From NCBI GenBank assembly GCA_903910215.1, contig CAIVYV010000178.1, positions 1 through 14,747 of the forward strand: 14,747 nucleotides of DNA. Reading direction: 5' to 3'. The notes beneath the pieces are model-generated. The model saw nothing but the letters and a program-made list of their open reading frames with translations, was not told the origin of the DNA and searched no databases. Position numbers and translations under genes: made by a program. The stretch comes from an uncultured Pseudomonadota bacterium (lineage in GTDB: Bacteria > Pseudomonadota > Gammaproteobacteria > Steroidobacterales > Steroidobacteraceae). Below, in pieces: positions 1-7,880 of the stretch (positions are counted from its first letter, which is position 1; every line of letters starts with the position of its first letter).

Positions 1-1
1 C

Positions 2-928
2 GTTGTCGAGCCTGCTCGTCGGGTCAAAAAAATCGCCGTAGTTGGGGCAGGCCCCGCGGGTCTCGCCGCCGCGACCACTTTGGCGGAGCGTGGCCACTCG
101 GTGACCTTGTTCGAAGCGGATCAGCGCATCGGCGGGCAGTTCAATCTCGCCAAGAAAATTCCAGGTAAAGAGGAATTTGAGGAAACTCTGCGCTATTTCC
201 AAGGCAGGCTAGTCGCAACCGAAGTTGACGTCCGACTGGGTCAGCGTATCGGTGCCGAATCTTTGATCGGTGGTGGTTTCGACGAAGTGATTCTCGCAAC
301 GGGTGTAATTCCGCGCGACCCGAAGATTTCGGGACAGGATCACCCCAAGGTCTGCAGCTATCTCGATGTGCTCTCGGGCAAGCGAACGGTCGGTGCGCGA
401 GTTGCCGTCGTCGGAGCTGGTGGTATTGGTTTCGATGTCGCTGAATTCCTCGTTCACGACGGCCACTCGATCACGCTGGATCGCGATGCGTGGTTGCGCG
501 AGTGGGGCGTTGGCGATCCGGCTGTCGCTCGCGGTGGTGTCGCCGGTGTGAAACCGCAGCCGACGCCACCCGCGCGCGAGGTTTTCCTGCTGCAACGCAA
601 GGCGGGCAAGCCTGGCGCTGGCCTTGGCAAGACGACCGGATGGATCCATCGCACCGCACTCAAGATGAAGCGCGTCGAGATGATCGGTGATGTCCAGTAT
701 CGGCACATCGACGATACGGGTCTGCATATCTTGGTGGGCGATGCACCGCGCACCCTGGAGGTTGACACCGTGGTGCTCTGTACCGGCCAAGAGCCGCTGC
801 GTGCGCTCGCCGCGCCGCTGCAGCAAGCTGGCCTCACGGTGCATCTCATCGGAGGTGCCGATGTGGCAGCCGAGCTTGATGCCAAGCGTGCGATTCGTCA
901 GGCGACTGAGCTCGCGGCGCGAATCTGA
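2..928 (+). CDS. fadH: 2,4-dienoyl-CoA reductase (NADPH), C-terminal part
   Basis: This is the C-terminal 308 codons of FadH; the TIM-barrel and iron-sulfur part lies upstream of the window. The enzyme reduces 2,4-dienoyl-CoA with NADPH during beta-oxidation of polyunsaturated fatty acids in the cytoplasm. Visible are a first dinucleotide fold with GAGPAG (visible residues 15-20), the block GGQFNLAKKIPGKEEF shared with E. coli FadH as I recall it, and a second nucleotide fold with GAGGIG (138-143). Further diagnostic blocks are LGKTTGWIHRT and GQEP, and the C-terminal GGADVAAELDAKRAI matches the family. The frame is open to the left window edge and ends in TGA at 926-928, giving the usual C-terminus for the 670-residue family. 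The next gene starts 49 bp downstream on the same strand. The part seen is intact. Identification is by recalled alignment, and the assignment is firm. Confidence 0.95.
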   Translation, partial: VVEPARRVKKIAVVGAGPAGLAAATTLAERGHSVTLFEADQRIGGQFNLAKKIPGKEEFEETLRYFQGRLVATEVDVRLGQRIGAESLIGGGFDEVILATGVIPRDPKISGQDHPKVCSYLDVLSGKRTVGARVAVVGAGGIGFDVAEFLVHDGHSITLDRDAWLREWGVGDPAVARGGVAGVKPQPTPPAREVFLLQRKAGKPGAGLGKTTGWIHRTALKMKRVEMIGDVQYRHIDDTGLHILVGDAPRTLEVDTVVLCTGQEPLRALAAPLQQAGLTVHLIGGADVAAELDAKRAIRQATELAARI

Positions 929-966
929 TAGTTGAGATAGCTGAGACCAAAATATTTCACCAGTAC

Positions 967-970
967 AAGG
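967..970 (+). promoter_or_regulatory. Ribosome binding site of the peptidase fusion
   Basis: AAGG lies 7 bases before the ATG at 978. It favours that ATG over the in-frame TTG at 972, which would leave no room for a ribosome site. Starting at 978 also places the hydrophobic signal sequence directly after MIKQ. Confidence 0.6.
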
Positions 971-977
971 GTTGCCC

Positions 978-3900
978 ATGATTAAGCAGGGAATCATCGC
1001 CATATTTTTGGTCGTATTGACGACCTTCAGCGTGCAAGCCGCAACGCCTGATGCTGCCGCCAATGCGAAAGCCAAAGCGTTCTTCGAAGCGGCGTTCGAC
1101 GAAGACGTGGCTGCGAGCCCCGAATACGCGACAGCTCTCGGGCTACGTTCGCGTTATGGTGAATGGTCGCAGCTGACCGAGGAGCGTCGAGAGGAGGATC
1201 TCGCACGTACTCGACGTCAGTTACAGACCCTAGAGTCGACCCTTGATCGAGCTGCTCTCGATACGCAGGGACGTCTGTCGTACGACATCTTCGCGATGAA
1301 CGCGAAGCGTGACATCGCGCGCGACGAGTGGCGCTACCACCGTTATCCCTTTGATCAGATGAACGGCTTGCAGGCGCAGATCCCAGCGTTCTTGATCAAC
1401 TCGCATCGTGTGCAGTCCGTATCGGACGCCGAGGCTTATATTTCTCGTCTGCGTGGCGTGGCGTCGCGCCTTGATCAGGCGATAGTGAATGCCGACAAAG
1501 CAGAGAAGAACGGTGCTTTGCCGCCCGCGTTCGTGTTTCCCTACGTGATCTCGGATGCGGCCAACATCATCAAAGGCGCGCCTTTCGATGAATCAGGTCA
1601 GGACAGCCCTTTGTGGGCGGACATCAACGGCAAGATCGCTGCGATCGAGACGGATGCGGCGACGCGCTCGCGCTTGCTTGCCGAGGCGCGCGCTGCGCTA
1701 CTCGAGTCGGTGGGTCCGGGATATCGAAAGTTGGTCGAATATGCGACGGCCGCTGGCAAGCGCGCTGGAACGGATGATGGTGCTTGGCGCTTACGTGATG
1801 GCGCGCGCTACTACGATTTCTTGCTCGCGAACTATACGACGACGTCGATGACCGCCGAGGAGATCCATCAATTGGGTCTTGCAGAGGTGGCGCGTATACA
1901 CGATGAGATGCGCGCCATCATGAAGCAGGTCGGCTTCAAGGGCGACCTGCAGGCTTTCTTCGAGTTCATGCGCAAAGATCCGCAGTTTTATTACCCGGAG
2001 ACGGCTGAGGGCAAGGCTGCTTATCTTGCGGAGGCGACTCGTTTGATCGACGGTATGCGTGAGCGTTTGCCGTCGTTGTTTCGCACGTTGCCGAAGGCGC
2101 CGATGATCGTGAAGGCGGTCGAGCCGTTCCGTGAGAAGTCGGCTGGTAAGGCGTTCTACCAGCGTCCGTCAGCCGATGGCACGCGACCGGGCATCTACTA
2201 CGCCAACCTCTATCGCATGGCGGATATGCCGAAGTACGAAATGGAGGCGCTCGCCTATCACGAGGGTATTCCGGGGCATCACATGCAGTTGGCGATCGCG
2301 GGTGAACTCGATGAGTTGCCGCGCTTCCGTCGCTTCGGGGGTTTCACCGCATACTCGGAAGGGTGGGGTCTTTACACGGAGCGCTTGCCTAAAGAACTCG
2401 GTCTCTATTCAGATCCGTATTCCGACTTTGGCCGACTCGTGCTTGAGCTGACGCGCGCTGTACGTTTGGTGGTCGATACCGGCTTGCATGCAAAGCGTTG
2501 GACGCGCGAGCAGGTGATTCAATATCACCTCGACAATATGCCGATGACGCGCGATGCAGCGACTAAGGCGACCGAGCGCTACATCGTCATGCCGGGCCAG
2601 GCGACAGCCTACACCGTCGGCATGCTGCATATCGTCAAACTGCGTGAGAAGTCGCAGCGTGCGCTCGGGGCGCGTTTCGATATTCGCGATTTTCATGATG
2701 TGATCTTGCGATCGGGCGCGCTGCCGCTCGACATTCTCGAAGCGCAGGTCGACGAGTGGATCCGCTCAAAGACCGAGTCACCTATCCCGGTGCAGGCACT
2801 CGATCTCTATCGCCTCGAGCAACCGGTGGATCCGCAGCTCTCGCCGGATGGTAAGCGCGTGGCAGTGTTACGCGAGACGCGCGATATTCAGACCGATCGT
2901 GTATCGACCGAACTGTGGCTGGTCGAGGTCGAAAGCGGTGCTCGACGACTGCTGGTCGGCGCTGACAAATCGCCGCGTTCGGTGCGTTGGTCGCCGGATG
3001 GCTCGAAGCTCGCCTTCATCGGGCGCGAGGGCGGTAAGGCGCAAATTTTCATCCTCGACGTGCGAGATGGTCGCGCGCGTGTCATCACTCGCGGCGTACA
3101 AGCGCCGAGCGGTATCGCGTGGTCGCCCGACGGTTCGCAACTCGCCTTCGTCATGCTCGTTGAGCGAAAGCCAAAAACTTTCTACGAACTACCGAAAAAG
3201 CCGGACGGTGCGCAGTGGGCGCCTGACCCACGTATCGTTAGTGACTACCCTTATCGAACCGATTCGGGCGGTTGGAGTACGCCTGGTGAGCGGCATGTTT
3301 TTGTCGTGCGCGCCGATGGCTCGGTGGAGCCGAAGCAACTCACGCGAGGTCGTGGTGATTGGGGTGCTCGAGATGACGCCCCGGCCTGGATGCCGGATGG
3401 TCGATCTCTCATCGTGTCTGCCGACACCCACGAGGCTGCTCGTCGACGAGCCAATCAGAGTGATCTCTGGCAGATTTTTTTGAGTGCAGATTCGTCGCCT
3501 AGGCAAGTGACCCGCGATGACGGTTCGGAGACGTCGCCCGCGATCAGCCCAAATGGACGTGAGGTCGTCTACGTGGGTTGGCGCAACCGTCGCAACTCGC
3601 ATCAACGCACCGATCTCTTTTGGATGCCGATCGACACTCAGGCGACAACGGCAGCCGTCAATCTGACGGCAGCACTCGATCGAGTCGCCTCGCAACCGCA
3701 ATGGCGAGAAGACGCCTCAGGCGTGTACTTCCAGTACCAAGACCAAGGCGTGAATCGAGTGGGCTTCGTGACGCGCGATCGCACGATCACACGCGTCGTC
3801 GAAGCCTTCGGCGCTACGCGCTTGTTGCTGCCGTCGTCAGGTGGCAGCGCGTATTCGGTGGCAGCGGGTGTCTTCGCTTATCCCAGCGTCGAGGCTGACC

Positions 3901-4766
3901 GACCGGCTGCACTCGCGATCACCGATGCTCGGGGCGCGCGGACGCTGTGGGATATGAACTTGGCGTGGCGTGAACAGCGGGACATCGGCAAGCTCGAGGA
4001 ACTGTGGATCAAGTCGAGCGCAGATCGTCGGTCGGTGCACGCCTGGGTGCTGTATCCGCCGGGCTTTGATCCGTCGAAGAAGTATCCGCTGGCGCTCGAT
4101 ATCCACGGCGGACCGCATCTCGACTATGGTCCGATGTTCTCGATGACACATCATCTCTACGCCGCTGCAGGTTACGTCGTGGCATTCGCGAATCCACGCG
4201 GTTCGATCGGCTACGGCGAAGAGTTCGCGAGCCTGATCAATCGTGCGTATCCCGGCAAGGATCACGACGATCTCATGAGCGTGGTCGATACGATCATCGC
4301 CAAGGGCTTCATCGACACGAATCGTTTGTATATCGGCGGTGGCTCCGGTGGCGGGGTGTTGTCCTCGTGGGCGATCGGCAAGACACCTCGTTTTGCGGCC
4401 GCTTCAGTCAAACGACCGGTGATCAATTGGACCTCGACCGCGCTGACGACGGATATCGGTGCCACGATGGCGGGGTATTGGTTCGATCGTATGCCCTGGG
4501 AAGAGCCTGAGAAATATTGGGCGAGATCCCCTTTGTCGCTAGTCGGCAAGGTGCGAACTCCGACTTTGATCATCACGGGTGAGCAGGATTGGCGCACCCC
4601 GATGAGTGACTCGGAGCAGTATTTCCAAGCTCTGCAACTGCAGGGCGTGCCAAGTGCGCTGATGCGATTGCCTGAGGCGAGTCATGGATTCGGCAGGCCG
4701 AGTCAATGGCTCGCCGCGATTCAGGGAACGATCGGCTGGTACGACTCGCATCGCTTGAATCGCTGA
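978..4766 (+). CDS. DUF885 metallopeptidase-like / S9 peptidase fusion, secreted
   Basis: One uninterrupted frame of 1262 residues joins two enzymes usually encoded separately. Residues 1-21 are a Sec-type signal peptide ending FSVQA-ATP. Residues about 25-598 are a DUF885 module, the family's usual full length, with the metal-binding-like motif HEGIPGHH (428-435) and a following SEGWGLYTE block (Glu461) typical of the family. Residues about 605-1262 are an S9 (prolyl oligopeptidase) module. It has a beta-propeller with repeated SPDG/WSPDG blades (about 615-1000), then an alpha/beta hydrolase with HGGP (1043-1046), nucleophile Ser1123 in GGGSGGG, Asp1204 in EQDW and His1236 in SHGF, so the triad is complete. 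No second signal peptide, start or ribosome site is seen at the junction. The gene sits between fadH and a secreted serine hydrolase. It probably degrades peptides in the periplasm or outside. Peptidase activity of the DUF885 half is inferred from its motif. Confidence 0.9.
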   Translation: MIKQGIIAIFLVVLTTFSVQAATPDAAANAKAKAFFEAAFDEDVAASPEYATALGLRSRYGEWSQLTEERREEDLARTRRQLQTLESTLDRAALDTQGRLSYDIFAMNAKRDIARDEWRYHRYPFDQMNGLQAQIPAFLINSHRVQSVSDAEAYISRLRGVASRLDQAIVNADKAEKNGALPPAFVFPYVISDAANIIKGAPFDESGQDSPLWADINGKIAAIETDAATRSRLLAEARAALLESVGPGYRKLVEYATAAGKRAGTDDGAWRLRDGARYYDFLLANYTTTSMTAEEIHQLGLAEVARIHDEMRAIMKQVGFKGDLQAFFEFMRKDPQFYYPETAEGKAAYLAEATRLIDGMRERLPSLFRTLPKAPMIVKAVEPFREKSAGKAFYQRPSADGTRPGIYYANLYRMADMPKYEMEALAYHEGIPGHHMQLAIAGELDELPRFRRFGGFTAYSEGWGLYTERLPKELGLYSDPYSDFGRLVLELTRAVRLVVDTGLHAKRWTREQVIQYHLDNMPMTRDAATKATERYIVMPGQATAYTVGMLHIVKLREKSQRALGARFDIRDFHDVILRSGALPLDILEAQVDEWIRSKTESPIPVQALDLYRLEQPVDPQLSPDGKRVAVLRETRDIQTDRVSTELWLVEVESGARRLLVGADKSPRSVRWSPDGSKLAFIGREGGKAQIFILDVRDGRARVITRGVQAPSGIAWSPDGSQLAFVMLVERKPKTFYELPKKPDGAQWAPDPRIVSDYPYRTDSGGWSTPGERHVFVVRADGSVEPKQLTRGRGDWGARDDAPAWMPDGRSLIVSADTHEAARRRANQSDLWQIFLSADSSPRQVTRDDGSETSPAISPNGREVVYVGWRNRRNSHQRTDLFWMPIDTQATTAAVNLTAALDRVASQPQWREDASGVYFQYQDQGVNRVGFVTRDRTITRVVEAFGATRLLLPSSGGSAYSVAAGVFAYPSVEADRPAALAITDARGARTLWDMNLAWREQRDIGKLEELWIKSSADRRSVHAWVLYPPGFDPSKKYPLALDIHGGPHLDYGPMFSMTHHLYAAAGYVVAFANPRGSIGYGEEFASLINRAYPGKDHDDLMSVVDTIIAKGFIDTNRLYIGGGSGGGVLSSWAIGKTPRFAAASVKRPVINWTSTALTTDIGATMAGYWFDRMPWEEPEKYWARSPLSLVGKVRTPTLIITGEQDWRTPMSDSEQYFQALQLQGVPSALMRLPEASHGFGRPSQWLAAIQGTIGWYDSHRLNR

Positions 4767-4769
4767 GAC

Positions 4770-4775
4770 GGGGGA
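4770..4775 (+). promoter_or_regulatory. Ribosome binding site of the serine hydrolase gene
   Basis: GGGGGA sits 5 bases before the ATG at 4781, in the 14-bp gap after the fusion gene's stop. It supports that start over the in-frame ATG at 4706, which lies inside the upstream gene and would bury the signal peptide. The tight spacing suggests co-transcription and perhaps translational coupling. Confidence 0.6.
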
Positions 4776-4780
4776 TAGTC

Positions 4781-6331
4781 ATGAGGCAAGTGCGACAGAG
4801 GGTTGCTGCATGCGTTGTCGCCACTGTTGTTGGCGGCGCTTCCATGATGATTTCGCATGCTGACACGCCCGCCGCCTACGCCGACGTCGATCGCGTGATG
4901 CGGGAGTTTCTCATCCGCGAGAATGTGCCTGGCGGTGTCTGGGGCATCATCGTGGATGGGCGACTCGCCCATGTTGGCGTTCATGGTCTTCGCGATGTCG
5001 CCACAGGTGCCGAAGTCAAAAGTGACAGCGTTTTTCGTATCGCGTCGATGACGAAGAGTTTCACCGCGATGGCAGTTCTGCAGCTGCGCGATGCGGGGCG
5101 CTTGTCGCTCGACGAGCCTGCAGAAAAATACCTTCCTGAGTTGCGCCGGTGGCGCTATCCGAGTAGTGATTCGCCGAAACTGACCATCCGCGACTTGCTG
5201 ACGCATTCAGCGGGATTCCCGGAAGACAACCCCTGGGGTGATCAGCAGCTGGCAATCAGTGAGGATGAGTTCACAGCCTTGTTACAGCAAGGCATGCCAT
5301 TCTCGAACCCGCCGGGCGTTGCCTTTGAGTATTCGAACTATGGCTACGCCTTGCTCGGGCGGATTATTTCGACCGTCTCGGGTATGTCTTACCCGGCGTA
5401 TGTCCAGCAAAAAATTCTGCAGCCACTGGGCATGACCTCAACGACCCTCGAGCCGCGCGCAGTGGACGATACGCGTCTTGCGCGAGGCTATCGATTCGAA
5501 GACGGTCAATGGAGACTCGAGCCGCAGCTCGCCGATGGTGCGTTCGGTTCGATGGGTGGCATGTTGACCTCGCTCGATGATCTCGGTCGCTACGTCGGCC
5601 AGTTCCTTGCCGCTTATCCGCCGCGCGATGATGCTTCGAGTGGGCCAGTCGCACGTGCTTCGTTGCGCGAGATGCAACAGATGTGGCGCTTGCGGCCAGT
5701 CTCGATCACGCCTAGCAAAAGCGGGCAGCCACAGCTCAACGTGACGGGCTACGGGTACGGACTGCGCATCAGTCAGAGCTGCGAGTTTTCGCACATCGTC
5801 GCCCACTCGGGTGGGCTGCCCGGTTTTGGTTCGCAGATGCGTTGGCTGCCGGAATACGGCGTCGGTTTGATCGCCCTCGGTAACCGGACCTACACACCTT
5901 GGGGCGGTGCACTCGATGAGGCCATTGCGGCGTTGGCGCGTACCGGCGAACTCAAGCCGCGCGCAATCGAGCCATCAGCGGAGTTGCAGGCCGCGCGAGC
6001 CGGCGTTGAGAGCTTGGTGGCGAAGTGGGATGACGCAACTGCGCGTGAGCTTGCGGCAATGAATCTCTATCTTGATCGCTCACTCGAGCGACGGCGTGCC
6101 GAGTTTGCGCACCTAAACCAAGAACTCGGTGCCTGTCGTAGTCGTCCGGGTTATATCAGCATGGAAAATCGCCTGCGGGGCGACTGGTTGTTCGATTGCG
6201 AGCGTGGCACGCTGCGGGCTTCGGTTACGTTGTCACCCACGATGCCGCCCAAGGTTCAGCATCTCGAAGTGCGTCGCGGGACGGCTCGCGATGAACGCCC
6301 GCCGGCGAGCTGTCAGTTCGCGACCGAATAA
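4781..6331 (+). CDS. Secreted serine hydrolase, beta-lactamase family (S12)
   Basis: A 516-residue member of the class C beta-lactamase / penicillin-binding-protein-like family (MEROPS S12), which includes D-aminopeptidases, carboxypeptidases and esterases. Residues 1-27 form a signal peptide ending about ISHA-DTP, so it acts in the periplasm or outside. All three active-site elements are present: SMTK (Ser89, Lys92), YSN (Tyr184-Asn186) and HSG (342-344). The catalytic domain covers about 35-400. The last 110 or so residues are an extra C-terminal region with two cysteines in ELGACRS and LFDCERG, and a third near the end. It probably forms an operon with the peptidase fusion 14 bp upstream. 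Its 3' end overlaps the opposing abgT by 19 bp. The substrate cannot be told from sequence, and a true beta-lactamase role is unlikely given the divergent sequence and peptidase neighbour. Family assignment is firm; function is open. Confidence 0.9.
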   Translation: MRQVRQRVAACVVATVVGGASMMISHADTPAAYADVDRVMREFLIRENVPGGVWGIIVDGRLAHVGVHGLRDVATGAEVKSDSVFRIASMTKSFTAMAVLQLRDAGRLSLDEPAEKYLPELRRWRYPSSDSPKLTIRDLLTHSAGFPEDNPWGDQQLAISEDEFTALLQQGMPFSNPPGVAFEYSNYGYALLGRIISTVSGMSYPAYVQQKILQPLGMTSTTLEPRAVDDTRLARGYRFEDGQWRLEPQLADGAFGSMGGMLTSLDDLGRYVGQFLAAYPPRDDASSGPVARASLREMQQMWRLRPVSITPSKSGQPQLNVTGYGYGLRISQSCEFSHIVAHSGGLPGFGSQMRWLPEYGVGLIALGNRTYTPWGGALDEAIAALARTGELKPRAIEPSAELQAARAGVESLVAKWDDATARELAAMNLYLDRSLERRRAEFAHLNQELGACRSRPGYISMENRLRGDWLFDCERGTLRASVTLSPTMPPKVQHLEVRRGTARDERPPASCQFATE

Positions 6332-7872
6332 AAGAGCGGAGCACCGGGGCCGACCGGTAGGCCAAACCCCAGCCACAGACCGAACATCAACGACCATCCG
6401 ATTAGGAACGTCACCGAGTAGGGCAGCATCACGGCGACCACGGTGCCAAGGCCTGCGCGCGATTCGTATTTCTGGAAGAACGCGATGATCAGCGCAAAGT
6501 AGCTCAGCATTGGCGAGATGATGTTGGTCACGCTATCACCGACACGATAGGCCGTCTGTGTCAGTTCCGGCGAATAGCCGAGCAACATGAACATCGGCAC
6601 GAATACGGGTGCCATCAACGCCCACTTTGCCGATGCTGAACCCATCATCAGATTGACGGTGGCCGTGAGCAAAATGAACAGAGCGAACAAGGGCACTGCC
6701 GATAGGCCGAGCGCCTTCAGTCCTTCGGCGCCGTTCACGGCCATGATCAGACCAAGTTGGGTCCAATTGAACAGCGCTACGAATTGTGCGGCGAAGAATA
6801 CGAGCACGAGATAGCCGCCTAGAGTCGACATGCTGTTACTCATGCCTTTGACGATATCGGCATCGCTACGGATGGTGCCTGCACCGATGCCGTAGGCAAC
6901 GCCGCTGACCACCCCGAAGATAAAGATGATCGCAACCACGCCTGACAGTAGCGGTGAGTTGAGGAGGTCTCCCGTGTTTGGGTCGCGCAGGAATCCGCCA
7001 CCGGGCACTGATCCAATGGGCAGCATCGACCAGATAATCAGCAGCGTTAGCGCGAGGCTCGCGAAGCCCGAGTAGCGAAGACCGCGACGCTCGGGTGCCG
7101 ACAACTCGCTCGTCGAGGAACTCTCCGTCGAGCCATCCAATGCACTCCTATTACTTTCGGCGAAACGTTTTTCGGTAAAACGTTCTGTGACAAACCAACC
7201 CAACAGCGTGATGACGGGAGTTGAGGCGGCGAGGAAATACCAATTGGCGAGCGGACTGACGGTGTAGCTCGGATCGACGATCCGAGCAGCCTCTTGCGAT
7301 AGCCCTGCGAGCAGGGGGTCGATAGTTCCGATCAAAAGATTGGCCGAGTATCCGCCGGAGACACCGGCGAAGGCAGCTGCCATACCGACGATGGGGTGGC
7401 GACCCGCTGAGTGGAAGATCAGGCCGGCGAGCGGGATCAAGAGCACATAGCCGATTTCACTCGCCATGTTCGACATAACACCAGCGAAAACCATGATCGG
7501 CGTCAATAGTTGACGCGGTGCTGCAAGGACGAGTTTGCGCAGCGCAGCGCCGATCAACCCGGAATGCTCGGCAACACCGATACCGATCAAGGCGACGAGC
7601 ACCGTGCCGAGCGGTGCGAAGCCCGTGAAGTTGGTGACGAGATTCGTCAGGATTCGGTGCAGACCTTCAAGGCTCAACAGGTTGACGGGCGTGACCGTTG
7701 CACCGGTCGTCGGGTGCTGGACGGATACACCAAATTGCGTCGCGACGAACGAGGCTAGGACGACGATCAGAGCCAACAAGGCAAAGAGCGTTGCCGGATG
7801 GGGCAGGGCGTTGCCAGCGCGTTCGACGGTGTCGAGAAAGCGATCCATCGCTGTCTTTTTCGGATTCGTCAT
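6313..7872 (-). CDS. abgT: AbgT-family transporter
   Basis: A 519-residue integral membrane protein, close to the roughly 510 residues usual for AbgT. The family imports p-aminobenzoyl-glutamate in E. coli; some members (MtrF, YdaH) are reported to export sulfonamides. Seen are many hydrophobic segments, an early ERAGNALPHP block, SNMASEIGYVLLIPLAG, the re-entrant-loop motif GSASAKW (411-417), and AYRVGDSVTNIISP (Arg443-Ser447) near the last helices. All are hallmarks I recall for the family. A polar loop of about 35 residues around ERFTEKRF separates two membrane bundles. The ATG at 7872 follows ilvA by 8 bp, and the best ribosome site is inside the ilvA tail, so the two genes are co-transcribed. 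An AbgB-like hydrolase lies 6 kb away on the other strand, which makes folate breakdown products or related amides plausible substrates. Direction and substrate are not shown by sequence. Confidence 0.92.
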   Translation of the reverse strand: MTNPKKTAMDRFLDTVERAGNALPHPATLFALLALIVVLASFVATQFGVSVQHPTTGATVTPVNLLSLEGLHRILTNLVTNFTGFAPLGTVLVALIGIGVAEHSGLIGAALRKLVLAAPRQLLTPIMVFAGVMSNMASEIGYVLLIPLAGLIFHSAGRHPIVGMAAAFAGVSGGYSANLLIGTIDPLLAGLSQEAARIVDPSYTVSPLANWYFLAASTPVITLLGWFVTERFTEKRFAESNRSALDGSTESSSTSELSAPERRGLRYSGFASLALTLLIIWSMLPIGSVPGGGFLRDPNTGDLLNSPLLSGVVAIIFIFGVVSGVAYGIGAGTIRSDADIVKGMSNSMSTLGGYLVLVFFAAQFVALFNWTQLGLIMAVNGAEGLKALGLSAVPLFALFILLTATVNLMMGSASAKWALMAPVFVPMFMLLGYSPELTQTAYRVGDSVTNIISPMLSYFALIIAFFQKYESRAGLGTVVAVMLPYSVTFLIGWSLMFGLWLGFGLPVGPGAPLFYSVAN

Positions 7873-7880
7873 GGCGTCTG

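Noticed and set aside
972..977. TTG at 972 as the start of the peptidase fusion
   Set aside because: The AAGG at 967-970 is correctly spaced for the ATG at 978 and too close to the TTG.
929..977. Possible promoter TTGAGA (932-937) with the A/T-rich stretch before the peptidase fusion
   Set aside because: No -10-like hexamer stands at 16-18 bp; the A/T-rich part is only about 12 bp away. Read-through from fadH is as likely.
209..1075. Long open frame on the minus strand opposite fadH
   Set aside because: It is antisense to a clearly homologous gene, has no recognisable family, and long antisense frames are expected at this G+C content. The same applies to frames opposite the S9 region (3189-3701, 3837-4265), opposite the gamma-lyase (12711-13220) and at 14239-14727.
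6330..6365. Hairpin ACCGG/CCGGT downstream of the S12 hydrolase as a terminator
   Set aside because: The arms are only 5 bp, no T-run follows, and the sequence is coding for the C-terminus of AbgT.
7164..7184. Perfect 8-bp inverted repeat AACGTTTT/AAAACGTT with 5-base loop
   Set aside because: It lies inside abgT and arises from the coding repeat ERFTEKRF, because AACGTT is itself palindromic. There is no T-run or gene boundary nearby.
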